This document shows, piece after piece, positions 1-9,471 of a stretch of 64,000 bases of DNA. The notes under the pieces are model-generated. The model was not told the origin of the DNA. It did no database searches and saw only the letters and a program-made list of their open reading frames with translations. The DNA comes from Bathymodiolus brooksi (lineage: Eukaryota > Mollusca > Bivalvia > Mytilida > Modiolidae). The stretch's first letter is position 1, and every line of letters starts with the position of its first letter. The DNA lies in the NCBI GenBank assembly GCA_963680875.1, contig OY804583.1, positions 36,453,982 through 36,517,981 on the forward strand, given 5' to 3'. The translations under genes and the position numbers were made by a program.

Positions 1-208
1 GGGAGCAACGACAAAAGCAACTATAATACGACCACATATTGTGTTTACTGACTGACGAAATCAACGACAAACCCAACCATAATAGTACCACATACTGTGT
101 TTACTGACGAATGACAACAACGAAACACCCAACCATAATACGAACACATATTGTCTTTACTGACTGACGGCAAAAACGACAAACCCAACCACAATACGAC
201 CACACATT
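1..208. repeat. Satellite A, left part (53-56 bp tandem repeat)
   Basis: Tandem monomers with the core phrases CCCAACCATAATACGACCAC, ATATTGTGTTTACTGAC and GACGACAACAACGAC run from the first base, so the array continues to the left of the window. The monomers stop at CACACATT (201-208), in the middle of a unit. The same unit resumes at about 1005 with TTGTGCTTACT, so this piece and the array from 1005 onward are one array split by an inserted element. Confidence 0.93.
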
Positions 209-1004
209 AGTTTAAACAATATTCATTTAATGAAATTTCAGCATACAATTATTCAAATATATATATACTTACAATGTTCCATGGGATTCAGAAACAAGTT
301 ATCAAACTTATGTAAATCTGTCTCCCTAATTAGATATTAATAACATTAATAAACAGTGGTAAGTAGAATGATCATGATGTAAAAAAAAAGTAGAAAATTA
401 ATTACAGGTTAAATTGAAACAAAATAGTTCTAAAGTTTACAAAGACGGAGCTGTCACATACTATCCTCACGGTCTACAACCCACTATGTCTAGTTCATGT
501 GCAGTCTGTTCAATTACTTTCCATATTTATGTTCAATCAAATCTTTTTGTTCTGGCAATGTACTTTGACACAGTTTCAAATACCAATCTGTTTTCATTTT
601 CACTTTTTATGTTGTTACCAAATATTAGAGATTGTACATAGATAGTACCTAGAGTTTGTATAGTTTCGTTACTAATAAATATATAATTTGGACAATGTAG
701 CAAGTAATGAGCAGTGGTTTCTATTTTTCCACATGTACACAGACCTGAATCAATAATATTTTTTTGAAAGAGATGATCTTTAAGGGACCTAAATCTGAGA
801 CGTAGGCGCCCGAAACTAATTTGCTCTTTTCGTGATCCAAAATTAAAGTAATATGATTTTTTACACAAATTTCTATTGAAAAATCGCTTAAGACACCATT
901 TTGATGAATTCAATCTCATATCATTTGAGATATTATTCCAAAGCTTAATCGAGGACGGTAAAAAAGAATTTTGATAATAAAAAGTCCTACAGTTAAGATA
1001 GACT
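209..1004 (-). mobile_element. 5'-truncated LINE (non-LTR retrotransposon) fragment inside satellite A
   Basis: This stretch interrupts satellite A and has no satellite monomers in it. On the minus strand it carries the C-terminal end of a LINE reverse transcriptase ORF, followed by about 320 bp that would be the 3' UTR. The 5' part (endonuclease and reverse transcriptase core) is missing, which is the usual outcome of incomplete target-primed reverse transcription. No clear poly(A) tail or long target-site duplication is visible at the 209 end. The exact borders could move by a few bases because the flanks share T-rich sequence. Confidence 0.75.
533..1003 (-). pseudogene. C-terminal remnant of LINE ORF2 (reverse transcriptase tail)
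   Basis: The reading frame is open upstream of the first methionine codon (917-919) as far as the satellite junction. It gives a tail with the motif SFLPSSIKLWNN, then GRLRLRFRSLKDHLF, then GLCTCGKIETTAHYLLHCPN. This order is typical of the region after the reverse transcriptase domain in many animal LINEs: a zinc-knuckle-like Cys-x-Cys-Gly, Glu-(Thr/Ser)-x-x-His and His-Cys-Pro series. About 157 codons remain and none of the catalytic domain is present, so it cannot act on its own. The frame has no internal stop, which suggests a fairly recent insertion. Clade assignment (CR1/Jockey/RTE-like) is not possible from this tail alone. Confidence 0.75.
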
Positions 1005-4000
1005 TTGTGCTTACTTACTCAAAACAATGACAAACTCAACAATATTACGACCACTTTTTGTATTTACTGACTGACGAAAACAATGACAAAACCATCCATA
1101 ATACGACCACATTTTGTATTTACTGACTGACAACAACGACAATTCCAACCATAATACGACAACATATATAGTGCTTATTGACTGACGACAAAAACAACAA
1201 ACCAAACCATAACACGCCCAAGTATTATGGTTACTGACAGACGACAACAATTGCAAGCCCAACCATAATACGGCCACATATTGTTTACTAAATGACATGA
1301 ACGACGAAAACAACCATAATACGACCACATATTGTGTTTACTGATTGACGACATCAACGACAACCCCAACCATATTACGACCACATATAGCGCTTACTGA
1401 CAGACGACACCTACAACAAACCCAACTATAATACGGCCACACAATGTGTTCACTGACGGACGACAACGAAGACAAACCCAACCATAATGCGACAACATAT
1501 TGTGTTTACTGACGGACGACAACAATGACAAACCCAACCATAATACGACCACATATTGTGTTTACTGACTGACGACAAAGCAACAAACCCAACCATAATA
1601 AGAACAATTATTGTGCCTACTGATAGACGACAACAATGACAAACCCAACCAGAATACGATCACATATTGTGTTTACTGATACACGACAACTACAACAAAC
1701 CCAACCATAATGCCACCACATATTGTGTTTACTGCCTGACGAAAGCAACGACAAGCCCAACCATAATACGATCCCATATTGCGTTTACTGATAGAGGACA
1801 ACAATGTCAAACCCAACCATAATACGACCACATATTGTGTTTAATCACGGACAACAACGACAGACCAAACATAATACGACCACATATTGTGTTTACTAAC
1901 TGACGTCAATAACTACAAACGCAACCATAATGCGATCATATATTGTGCTTACTGATGGACGACAACAACTACAGACCCAACCATAACACACCCACATATT
2001 GTGTTTACTGAAAGACGACAACAACAAACCACATATTTTGGTTGCTACCGAACAACAACAATAAACCCAATCATAATACGCCTATTTATTGTTTTTACTG
2101 ACGGACGACAACAACAACAAACCCAACCATTATACCACTACATTGTGTTTACTGACGAACGACAACAACAAACTCAACCATAATACCACCACATATTTTG
2201 CTTACTGACGAACGACAACAACAATAAATCCAACCATAATACCACCACATATTGTCTTTACTGACTGATGATAAAAACCACAACATCAACCATGATACCG
2301 GTATGACTATGCATTGTATTTACTGAACGACGACAACAACGACAAACCCACCCATAATACGACCATATATTGTGCTTACTGACAGATGACAACACCAACA
2401 AACCAACCATAATACGACCATATATTGTGCTTACTGACCGATGACAACAACAAAACACCAACCATAATACGACCATATATTGTGCTTACTGACGGATGAC
2501 AACACCAACAAACCAACCATAATACGACCATATATTGTGTTTACTAATGGACGACAACAACGACAAATCTAACCTTTTAACGACCACATATTGTGTTTAC
2601 TAACCGACGACAACGACAAACCCAACCATAGAACCACCACTTTTTGTGTTTACTGACGAAAGATAACAACGACAAACCCAACCATGATACCGGTATGACC
2701 ATGCATTCTGCTTACTTACCGACGACAAAAGCGACAAACGCAACCATAATACCACCACATATTGTGTTTACTGACGGACGACAGCCACGACAAATCCAAC
2801 CTAATTACGTCCACATGTTGTGTTTACTGACTGAAGACAACGACAACCCCGACCATAAAACGACCACATGTTGTGCTTACTGGCGGACGACAACCACGAC
2901 ATATCCAACCTTATTACGACCACATGTTGTGCTTACTGACTAACGACAACGAGAACCCCAACCATAAAACGACCATATATTGTGTTTACTGGTGGACGAC
3001 AACCACGACAAATCCAACCTTATTACGACCACATGTTGTGTTTACTGACGGACGACAACGACAAACCCAACCATAATACGACCACATATTGTGTTCACTG
3101 ACGGACGACAACGACAAACCCAACCATAATACGACCACATGTTGTGTTTACTGACGGACGACAACGACAAACCCAACCATAATACAAACATATATTGTGC
3201 TTACTGACGAACGACAACGACAAACCCAACCATAATACGACCACATGTTGTGTTCACTGACGGACAACAACGTCAAATCCAACAATAATACGACCACATG
3301 TTGTGTTTACTGACGGACGACAACGACAAACCCAACCATAATACGACCACATGTTGTGTTTACTGACGGACGACAACGACAAACCCAACCTAATTACGTC
3401 CACATGTTGTGTTTACTGACTGAAGACAACGACAACCCCGACCATAAAACGACCACATGTTGTGCTTACTGGTGGACGACAACCACGACAAATCCAACCT
3501 TATTACGACCACATGTTGTGTTTACTGACGGACGACAACGATAAGCCCAACCATAATACGACCACATATTGTGTTCACTGACGGACGACAACGACAAACC
3601 CAACCATAATACGACCACATGTTGTGTTTACTAACGGACGACAACGACAAACCCAACCATAATACAAACATATATTGTGCTTACTGACGAACGACAACGA
3701 CAAACCCAACCATAATACGACCACATGTTGTGTTCACTGACGGACAACAACGTCAAATCCAACAATAATACGACCACATGTTGTGTTTACTGACGGACGA
3801 CAACGACAAACCCAACCATAATACGACCACATGTTGTGTTAACTGACGGACGACAACGACAAACCCAACCTAATTACGTCCACATGTTGTGTTTACTGAC
3901 TGAAGACAACGACAACCCCGACCATAAAACGACCACATGTTGTGCTTACTGGTGGACGACAACCACGACAAATCCAACCTTATTACGACCACATGTTGTG

Positions 4001-6490
4001 TTTACTGACTGACGACAACGAGAACCCCAACCATAAAACGACCATATATTGTGCTTACTGGTGGAGGACAACCACGACAAATCCAACCTTATTACGACCA
4101 CATGTGGTGTTTACTGACGGACGACAACGACAAACCCAACCATAATACGACCACATATTGTGTTTACTGACGGACAACAACGTCAAATCCAACAATAATA
4201 CGACCACATGTTGTGTTTACTGACGGACGACAACGACAAACCCAACCATAATACGACCACATGTTGTGTTTACTGACGGACGACAACGACAAACCCAACC
4301 TAATTACGTCCACATGTTGTGTTTACTGACTGAAGACAACGACAACGCCGACCATAAAACGACCACATGTTGTGCTTACTGGTGGACGACAACCACGACA
4401 AATCCAGCCTTATTACGACCACATGTTGTGTTTACTGACTGACGACAACGAGAACCCCAACCATAAAACGACCACATATTGTGTTTACTGGTGGACGACA
4501 ACCACGACAAATCCAACCTTATTACGACCACATGTTGTGTTTACTGACGGACGACAACGACAAACCCAACCATAATACGACCACATATTGTGTTCACTGA
4601 CGGACGACAACGACAAACCCAACCATAATACGACCACATGTTGTGTTTACTGACTGACGACAACGAGAACCCCAACCATAATACGACCACATATTGTGTT
4701 CACTGACGGACGACAACGACAAACCCAACCATAATACGACCACATGTTGTGTTTACTGACGGACGACAACGACAAACCCAACCATAATACAAACATATAT
4801 TGTGCTTACTGACGAACGACAACGACAAACCCAACCATAATACGACCACATGTTGTGTTCACTGACGGACAACAACGTCAAATCCAACAATAATACAACC
4901 ACATAGTGTTTACTAACGGACAAAAACAACAAACCAAACCATAATACCACCACATATTATGTTGACTGACGAACGACAACCAATAAATCCAACCATAACA
5001 CGACCACATATTGTGTTTACTGACTGATGATAAAAACGACCAACCCAACTATAATACCGGTATGACCATGAATTGTATTTACTGAACGACAACAAACCCA
5101 CCTATAACACGATCACTTATTGTGTTTACTGACGAACGTTAACGACAAACCCAACCATGATACCGGTATGAACATGCATTTTGCTTACCTACCGACGACA
5201 AAAGCGACAACCCCAACCATAATACCACATATTGTGCTTACTGACGGACGACAACCACGACAAATCCAACTTTATTACGATCACACGTTGTGTTTACTCA
5301 CTGACGACAACGACAAACCCAACAATAATGCGACCATATATTGTGCTTACTAACGGAGAACAACGATAGACCGAACCATAATACGACCAAATGTTGTGTT
5401 CACTGACGGACAAAAACAACAACAAATCAAACCATAATACCACCACATAATGTGCTTACTGACGAACGACAACAACAACAAATCAAACCATAATACGACC
5501 ACATATTGTCTTTAATGACTGATGACAAATACGACAAACCCAACCATAATACTGGTATGACCATGCATTGTGTTTACTGAACGACGACAACAACGACAAA
5601 GCCAACCATAATACATCAACATATTGTGTTTAATGACGGACGACAACAACGACACACCCAACCTTATAGCGACCACATAGTCTGTTTACTGACGGACGAC
5701 AGCAACAAACCAAACGTAATACGACCACATATTGTGCTTACTGACAGACGACAACCCGAACCATAATACGACCACATAGAGTAATTACTGACTGACGACA
5801 ACAACGACAAACCCAACCATAATACGACCACATATTTTGTTTACTGACGGACGACAACCACGTCCAATCCAACCTTATTACGACCACATGTTGTTTTTAT
5901 TGACTGACGACAACGACAAACCCAACCATAATATGACCATATATTGTGTTTCCTGATGGACGACAGCAACGACAAATCCAACCTTATTACGACCACATGT
6001 TGTGTTCACTGACGGACGACGACAAACCCAACCATAATACGACCACATGTTGTGCTTACTAACGGACAAATACAACAACAAATTAAACCATAATACCACC
6101 ACATATTGTGTTTACTGACGACGACGACAACAATAAACCCAACCATAATACCGGTATGACCATGCATTGTGTTTACTGAACGACGACAACGACAAACCCA
6201 ACCATGTCCACATATTTTGATTACTGATGGACGACACCAACGAAAAATCCAACCTTATTACGACCACATAGAGTGCTAACTGACGGACGACAACAACCAA
6301 CCAACCATAATACGACCACATATTGTGTTTACTGACGGACAACAACAACAAACCGACAATAATACGACCACATATTGTTTACTGATTGACGACAACAGCG
6401 ACAAACCCAACCATAATACCACCACTTATTGTGTTTACTGACGAACGACAACAACGACAAACCCAATCATAATACGACAATATATTGCGG
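1005..6490. repeat. Satellite A, main array (53-56 bp monomers, about 100 copies)
   Basis: Monomers are recognised by CCCAACCATAATACGACCAC, then TTGTGTTTACTGAC, then a run of GAC/AAC triplets. The period is 53 bp where the tail reads GACGACAACGACAA and 56 bp where it reads GACGACAACAACGACAA. Copies diverge more at 1005-2700 and 5000-6490 than in the centre. Some monomers carry an ACCGGT variant (2299, 2699, 5056, 5162, 6140). Short open frames on both strands only translate the repeat and show no conserved protein. The array fades out at about 6490, where unique sequence starts. Confidence 0.93.
2780..4900. repeat. Homogenised core of satellite A with higher-order repeats
   Basis: Monomers in this core are more alike, mostly 53 bp, and are organised in larger units. 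The marker AATACAAACATATATTGTGC occurs at 3181, 3661 and 4786, giving a 480 bp higher-order unit (nine monomers) for the first two copies. A second marker, CTGAAGACAACGACAAC, occurs at 2831, 3420, 3900 and 4330, spaced 589, 480 and 430 bp. The changing spacing shows gain and loss of whole monomers, as expected from unequal exchange. Confidence 0.8.
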
Positions 6491-7035
6491 TCACATAAAA
6501 CTTGATGGAAAGAAAGATTGCTACAATTACCAATTTTATATCATGTTATATTGAAGCTTGTTTTTACATGTCAGCCAATCAGAAGCATATTGGAGCTTAG
6601 ATTCTCATCAAACCAGACATTTGGAAATCATTTCTGTCAAGCGTGAATCAATCTGTTTCAACGATTCAGATTAGAAAATTAAATATGAAACGGATACATG
6701 AGATAACGTCAGATGATCTCAAACGACAACTTCTATGACACTCTAGACCGTGACAAACAGACGGACGACAGATGCCAAGTGATTGTATGCATCAATGTGT
6801 AAAAACATATGCTTTCCCTTCCAGAGTACCTGGGATCACCCCCGGTTTAAGTGAGGTACATTATCAACTGTATAATGTTTCGTAGTTCATTGTTTTCCCT
6901 TTTGTTCATTTTCTTTTGACATTTTGTGTCTGTCCTTCTTCGATTTACGGCTTATGGTATCTTTATGTTTTTTAATATATTATGTATAATGTTCAAGAAT
7001 ATAACATTCTTGATAATAACGATGCTCCCGCGTTG
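6491..7035. other. Unique or dispersed-repeat sequence, no gene
   Basis: No tandem repeat and no convincing ORF is seen. The part around 6755-6960 contains ACAGACGGACGACAGATGCC and CCTTCCAGAGTACCTGGGAT, followed by T-rich sequence. I associate these with abundant dispersed repeats in mussel genomes, but that is from memory and is not checked. Confidence 0.5.
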
Positions 7036-7268
7036 TAGGGGTCCGGGTGCCTCAATGAGTTAGGTTGTTGGATCTATCACCAATACGGCTTGGGTTCGAG
7101 CCCAGCTTTGTAAATTACAAAATGGTGCACTTGAATCGCAGCCGCAAGTGATAAGGTTTACCAGTTGCGTGTCCAGGGTTCTTCGGCTTCCCCCACCACT
7201 AGTTGCCATGATATAGCTGAAATATTGCCGAAAGTGGTGTTAAAACACCAACAAATCAATCAATCAAA
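7036..7268 (+). mobile_element. tRNA-derived SINE (plus strand)
   Basis: The 5' part resembles a tRNA gene, with a good RNA polymerase III B box GGTTCGAGCC at 7093-7102 and an A-box-like stretch about 50 bp upstream. The body contains GTGTCCAGGGTTCTTCGGC and CCACCACTAGTTGCCATGAT. The 3' part reads GATATAGCTGAAATATTGCC and GTGGTGTTAAAACACCAAC and ends in a short (ATCA)n tail. This combination is typical of molluscan SINEs (possibly the V-SINE/RUDI type, named from memory). It is noncoding and depends on a LINE for movement. Confidence 0.75.
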
Positions 7269-7442
7269 TCTCGCGTTGTATGTGAGGGTTTACATTTCAC
7301 TCGCACGAAGAAAGCACTTCCAAACAAGCATGACTGCACTATTTCACTAAGGGCAAGAGGTTTCGTCCTATACAACTAGTTTAACCACGCCACTTCTTTT
7401 TTGAGGTGTATTTGCCTAGCAGAAAAGTGAATGGTAATGTAT

Positions 7443-7566
7443 TCGTTTGTTAGTAGAGTTGATATTTACTCTTTCCGTGAACGGTTCTGACATTGTTGTA
7501 TTTTGCGTTTGTTAGTAGAGTCGATATTTACTCTTTCCGTGAATGGTTCTAACATGGTTGTATTTT
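7443..7566. repeat. Two-copy 62 bp tandem duplication
   Basis: The phrase GTTAGTAGAG begins at 7449 and again at 7511. Both are followed by T(T/C)GATATTTACTCTTTCCGTG, a TGGTTCTRACAT-like block and TTGTATTTT. The two copies differ at only a few bases. No gene is evident here. Confidence 0.75.
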
Positions 7567-7710
7567 TCATTTTATTGTAATAATATCTTGGATATATCAT
7601 GAGGAGATTGTTTTCTGATAGCAGAAACCGGAATATCAAATAACACTCTGATCTGTCACAAGTCTCTAAAATTGATAACATAAACATGAGAATGTTTCAT
7701 CCAGCAATGT

Positions 7711-7824
7711 AAATGTCTGCTATATATATTAAATACACAGGTATATGTCTGTAATGTATCGCGTACACTGGTATATGTCTGCTATGTATGGAGTACACAG
7801 GTATTTGTCTGTTATGTACTGTAT
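7711..7824. repeat. 30 bp tandem repeat, about 3.5 copies
   Basis: ACAC(A/T)GGTAT(A/T)TGTCTG begins at 7735, 7765 and 7795, exactly 30 bp apart. A degenerate partial copy lies just before (7711-7734). It is a short local minisatellite with no visible coding role. Confidence 0.8.
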
Positions 7825-8150
7825 TGATAATTAATGAACATTTGGTATGAATTCAATAGAGAGTTTGTACAGATTATACTTTTTATTCAAGTTTTATATA
7901 CAATTTGTAACATAAATACACATTTTTCCTTTGATGTTTTTATGCAGTAATCAACTTAAAAATAGTGAACTTTTACAAACCATGGTCTAACATGAAGATC
8001 TTGATGTTATTCCATGAATTTGCGGACCTCGACGAAAGCACCCAATATTGATGTGTGTTACAAACCATATATACCATTGATCTTACTCATGAACTTATTA
8101 AAACCAACTCATCCCTCGTAAGATACATGGTATATATTATACATAATCTT
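7825..8150. other. AT-rich intergenic stretch, nothing recognised
   Basis: I see no ORF, RNA gene or repeat of note. It lies more than 1.3 kb downstream of the TRIM-like gene stop, so it could contain distant 3' flanking sequence, but no diagnostic signal supports this. Confidence 0.4.
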
Positions 8151-8245
8151 AGTAGATTTTCACAACTAAAATAAGATAAGAATATACAAAAAAATAAGAT
8201 TGTTAAAACATATATAGTTGACACAAATGTTAAATATAATCAAAA
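8151..8245. repeat. Direct repeat, copy 1 (550 bp spacing)
   Basis: The block starting AGTAGATTTTCACAACTAAA and ending in a GACACAAATGTTAAA-like sequence recurs at 8701-8795 with a few differences. Each copy leads directly into the ATGTTCTAAATAATCC minisatellite. This means a whole unit of leader plus minisatellite was duplicated. Confidence 0.8.
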
Positions 8246-8885
8246 TGTTCTAAATAATCCAAATGTTTTAAAAATCCAAATGTTCTAAATAATCCAATTG
8301 TGCTAAATGTTCAGATGTTCTAAAAATCCAAATGTTCTAAATAATCCAATTGTGCTAAATGTTCAAATGTTGTAAGAATCCAAATGTTCTAAAAAATCCA
8401 AATGTTCTAAATAATCCAATTGTGCTATATGTTCAAATGTTCTAAAAATCCAAATGTTCTAAAAAATCCAAATGTTCTAAATAATCCAAATGTTCTAATA
8501 ATTCAAATGTTCTAAATAATCCAATTGTGCTAAATGTTCAAATGTTCTAAAAATCCAATGTTCTAAAAAATCCAAATGTTCTAAATAATCCAAATGTTTT
8601 AAATATAAATCCAAATATTCTAAATAATCCAAATGTTCTATATGATCAAATGTTCTAAATGATCCAAACAATCCAAATGTTTTATATACAATATAATATT
8701 AGTAGATTTTCACAACTAAAATAAGATAAGAATGTACAAAAAATATAATATTGTCAAAACATAAATAGTCGACACAAATGTTAAAAATAATCTAAATGTT
8801 CTAAATGTTCAAATGTTCTAAATAATCCAAACAATCCAAATATTTTAAACTATCCAAATGTTCTAAATTTTTCCAAATGTTGTGT
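8222..8885. repeat. AT-rich minisatellite based on AAATGTTCTAAATAATCC
   Basis: Short units of about 16-18 bp (AAATGTTCTAAATAATCC, AAATGTTCTAAAAATCC, AATTGTGCTAAATGTTC) are repeated with many small changes. Longer units of about 50-90 bp built from these phrases also recur. The second leader copy (8701-8795) splits the array. There is no coding potential. Confidence 0.85.
8701..8795. repeat. Direct repeat, copy 2 (550 bp spacing)
   Basis: Second copy of the block at 8151-8245, again beginning AGTAGATTTTCACAACTAAA. It is followed by a shorter and more decayed run of the same minisatellite phrases. Confidence 0.8.
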
Positions 8886-9039
8886 CACTTCTAAGGTATA
8901 ATGTTAGAAATATTCCATTGATTATTATACTGTATATTCCAATAGTTAAATACAAATAATTAATTAGTAAAATTCAGTAGATTTATATCAATAATTTATC
9001 TACTGTACATACCAATAATAAAAGATTTTTTTTTCCATA

Positions 9040-9138
9040 GAAATAAATAATAGTCTTACCTCTACTTATAATGAACAGTTTTATAAGTTATTGTTAAATG
9101 TTATTCCATGTGGTTTGTGACTTGTCAATACCATCATG
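9040..9138 (-). pseudogene. Decayed copy 1 of the 3' end of the TRIM-like gene
   Basis: Read on the minus strand, CATGATGGTATTGACA, ATAACATTTAACAATAACTT and AAACTGTTCATTAT line up with the final coding bases of the TRIM-like gene (HDGVDGP, ITFNN, KLFI). Frameshifts and stops break the frame. It ends at the same ACCATCATG boundary as copy 2, so it belongs to a tandem duplication of the gene's tail. It is the older or more diverged of the two. Confidence 0.7.
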
Positions 9139-9350
9139 TTCATAAAATATAGAAATCTTTCAACTGCAAAATATAAAATCCTTCCTCTACAAAATATAAA
9201 CTTCCTTAATTTAACAAAATATAGAAATCCTTCAACTCCAAAATATAAAAATTCTTCACTTAGAAAATATAAAAATCCTTCAACTACAAAATATAAATAT
9301 CTGTCATCTATTAAATATCAAATCTTTCATTTACAAAATAAAAATATTCT
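9139..9350. repeat. About 21-24 bp minisatellite based on AAAATATAAAAATCCTTCAAC
   Basis: Roughly ten imperfect units (AAAATATAGAAATC, CTTCAACTACAAAATATAAA and variants) run between the two decayed gene-tail copies. The same phrase occurs once at 9450-9475, just beyond the real stop codon. The array therefore looks like an expansion of the gene's own immediate 3' flank. It leaves an open plus-strand frame rich in Lys, Tyr, Asn and Ser, which is a repeat artefact. Confidence 0.8.
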
Positions 9351-9450
9351 TCATCTACAACTATAAACGAATACAGTCTTGCCTCTATTTTTAATGAGCA
9401 ATTTTGCAAAGTCATTGTTAAATGTTATGTGGTCCCTAAACACCATCATG
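9351..9450 (-). pseudogene. Decayed copy 2 of the 3' end of the TRIM-like gene
   Basis: On the minus strand this copy starts at ACCATCATG (9442-9450) and ends at a TGA in the position of the genuine stop (9351-9353). It retains ACATTTAACAATGACTTT and a VFVYSCR ending, close to the gene's VLVYSCK. An 8 bp length difference and a stop near the start disrupt the frame. Its upstream border joins the minisatellite-like 3' flank of the real gene. Confidence 0.8.
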
Positions 9451-9471
9451 TTCATAAAATATAAAAATCCT

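Noticed and set aside
414..641. 75-codon plus-strand open frame
   Set aside because: It is antisense to the LINE remnant and has no recognisable features.
1011..6351. Many 60-100 codon open frames on both strands in satellite A (e.g. at 1011-1328, 2644-2943, 5878-6102)
   Set aside because: They only translate the 53-56 bp repeat in different frames and share no conserved protein or start context.
7036..7110. Functional tRNA gene
   Set aside because: The A/B boxes are present, but the sequence continues into a SINE body and tail, and I could not form a convincing tRNA cloverleaf with an anticodon arm.
7165..7350. 61-codon plus-strand open frame
   Set aside because: Most of it lies in the SINE body and tail.
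7466..7687. 73-codon minus-strand open frame
   Set aside because: It spans the 62 bp duplication, so its repeated ends are explained by that; no domain is seen.
9136..9366. 76-codon plus-strand frame rich in Lys-Tyr-Lys-Asn
   Set aside because: It is the translation of an AT-rich minisatellite lying downstream of, and antisense to, the TRIM-like gene.
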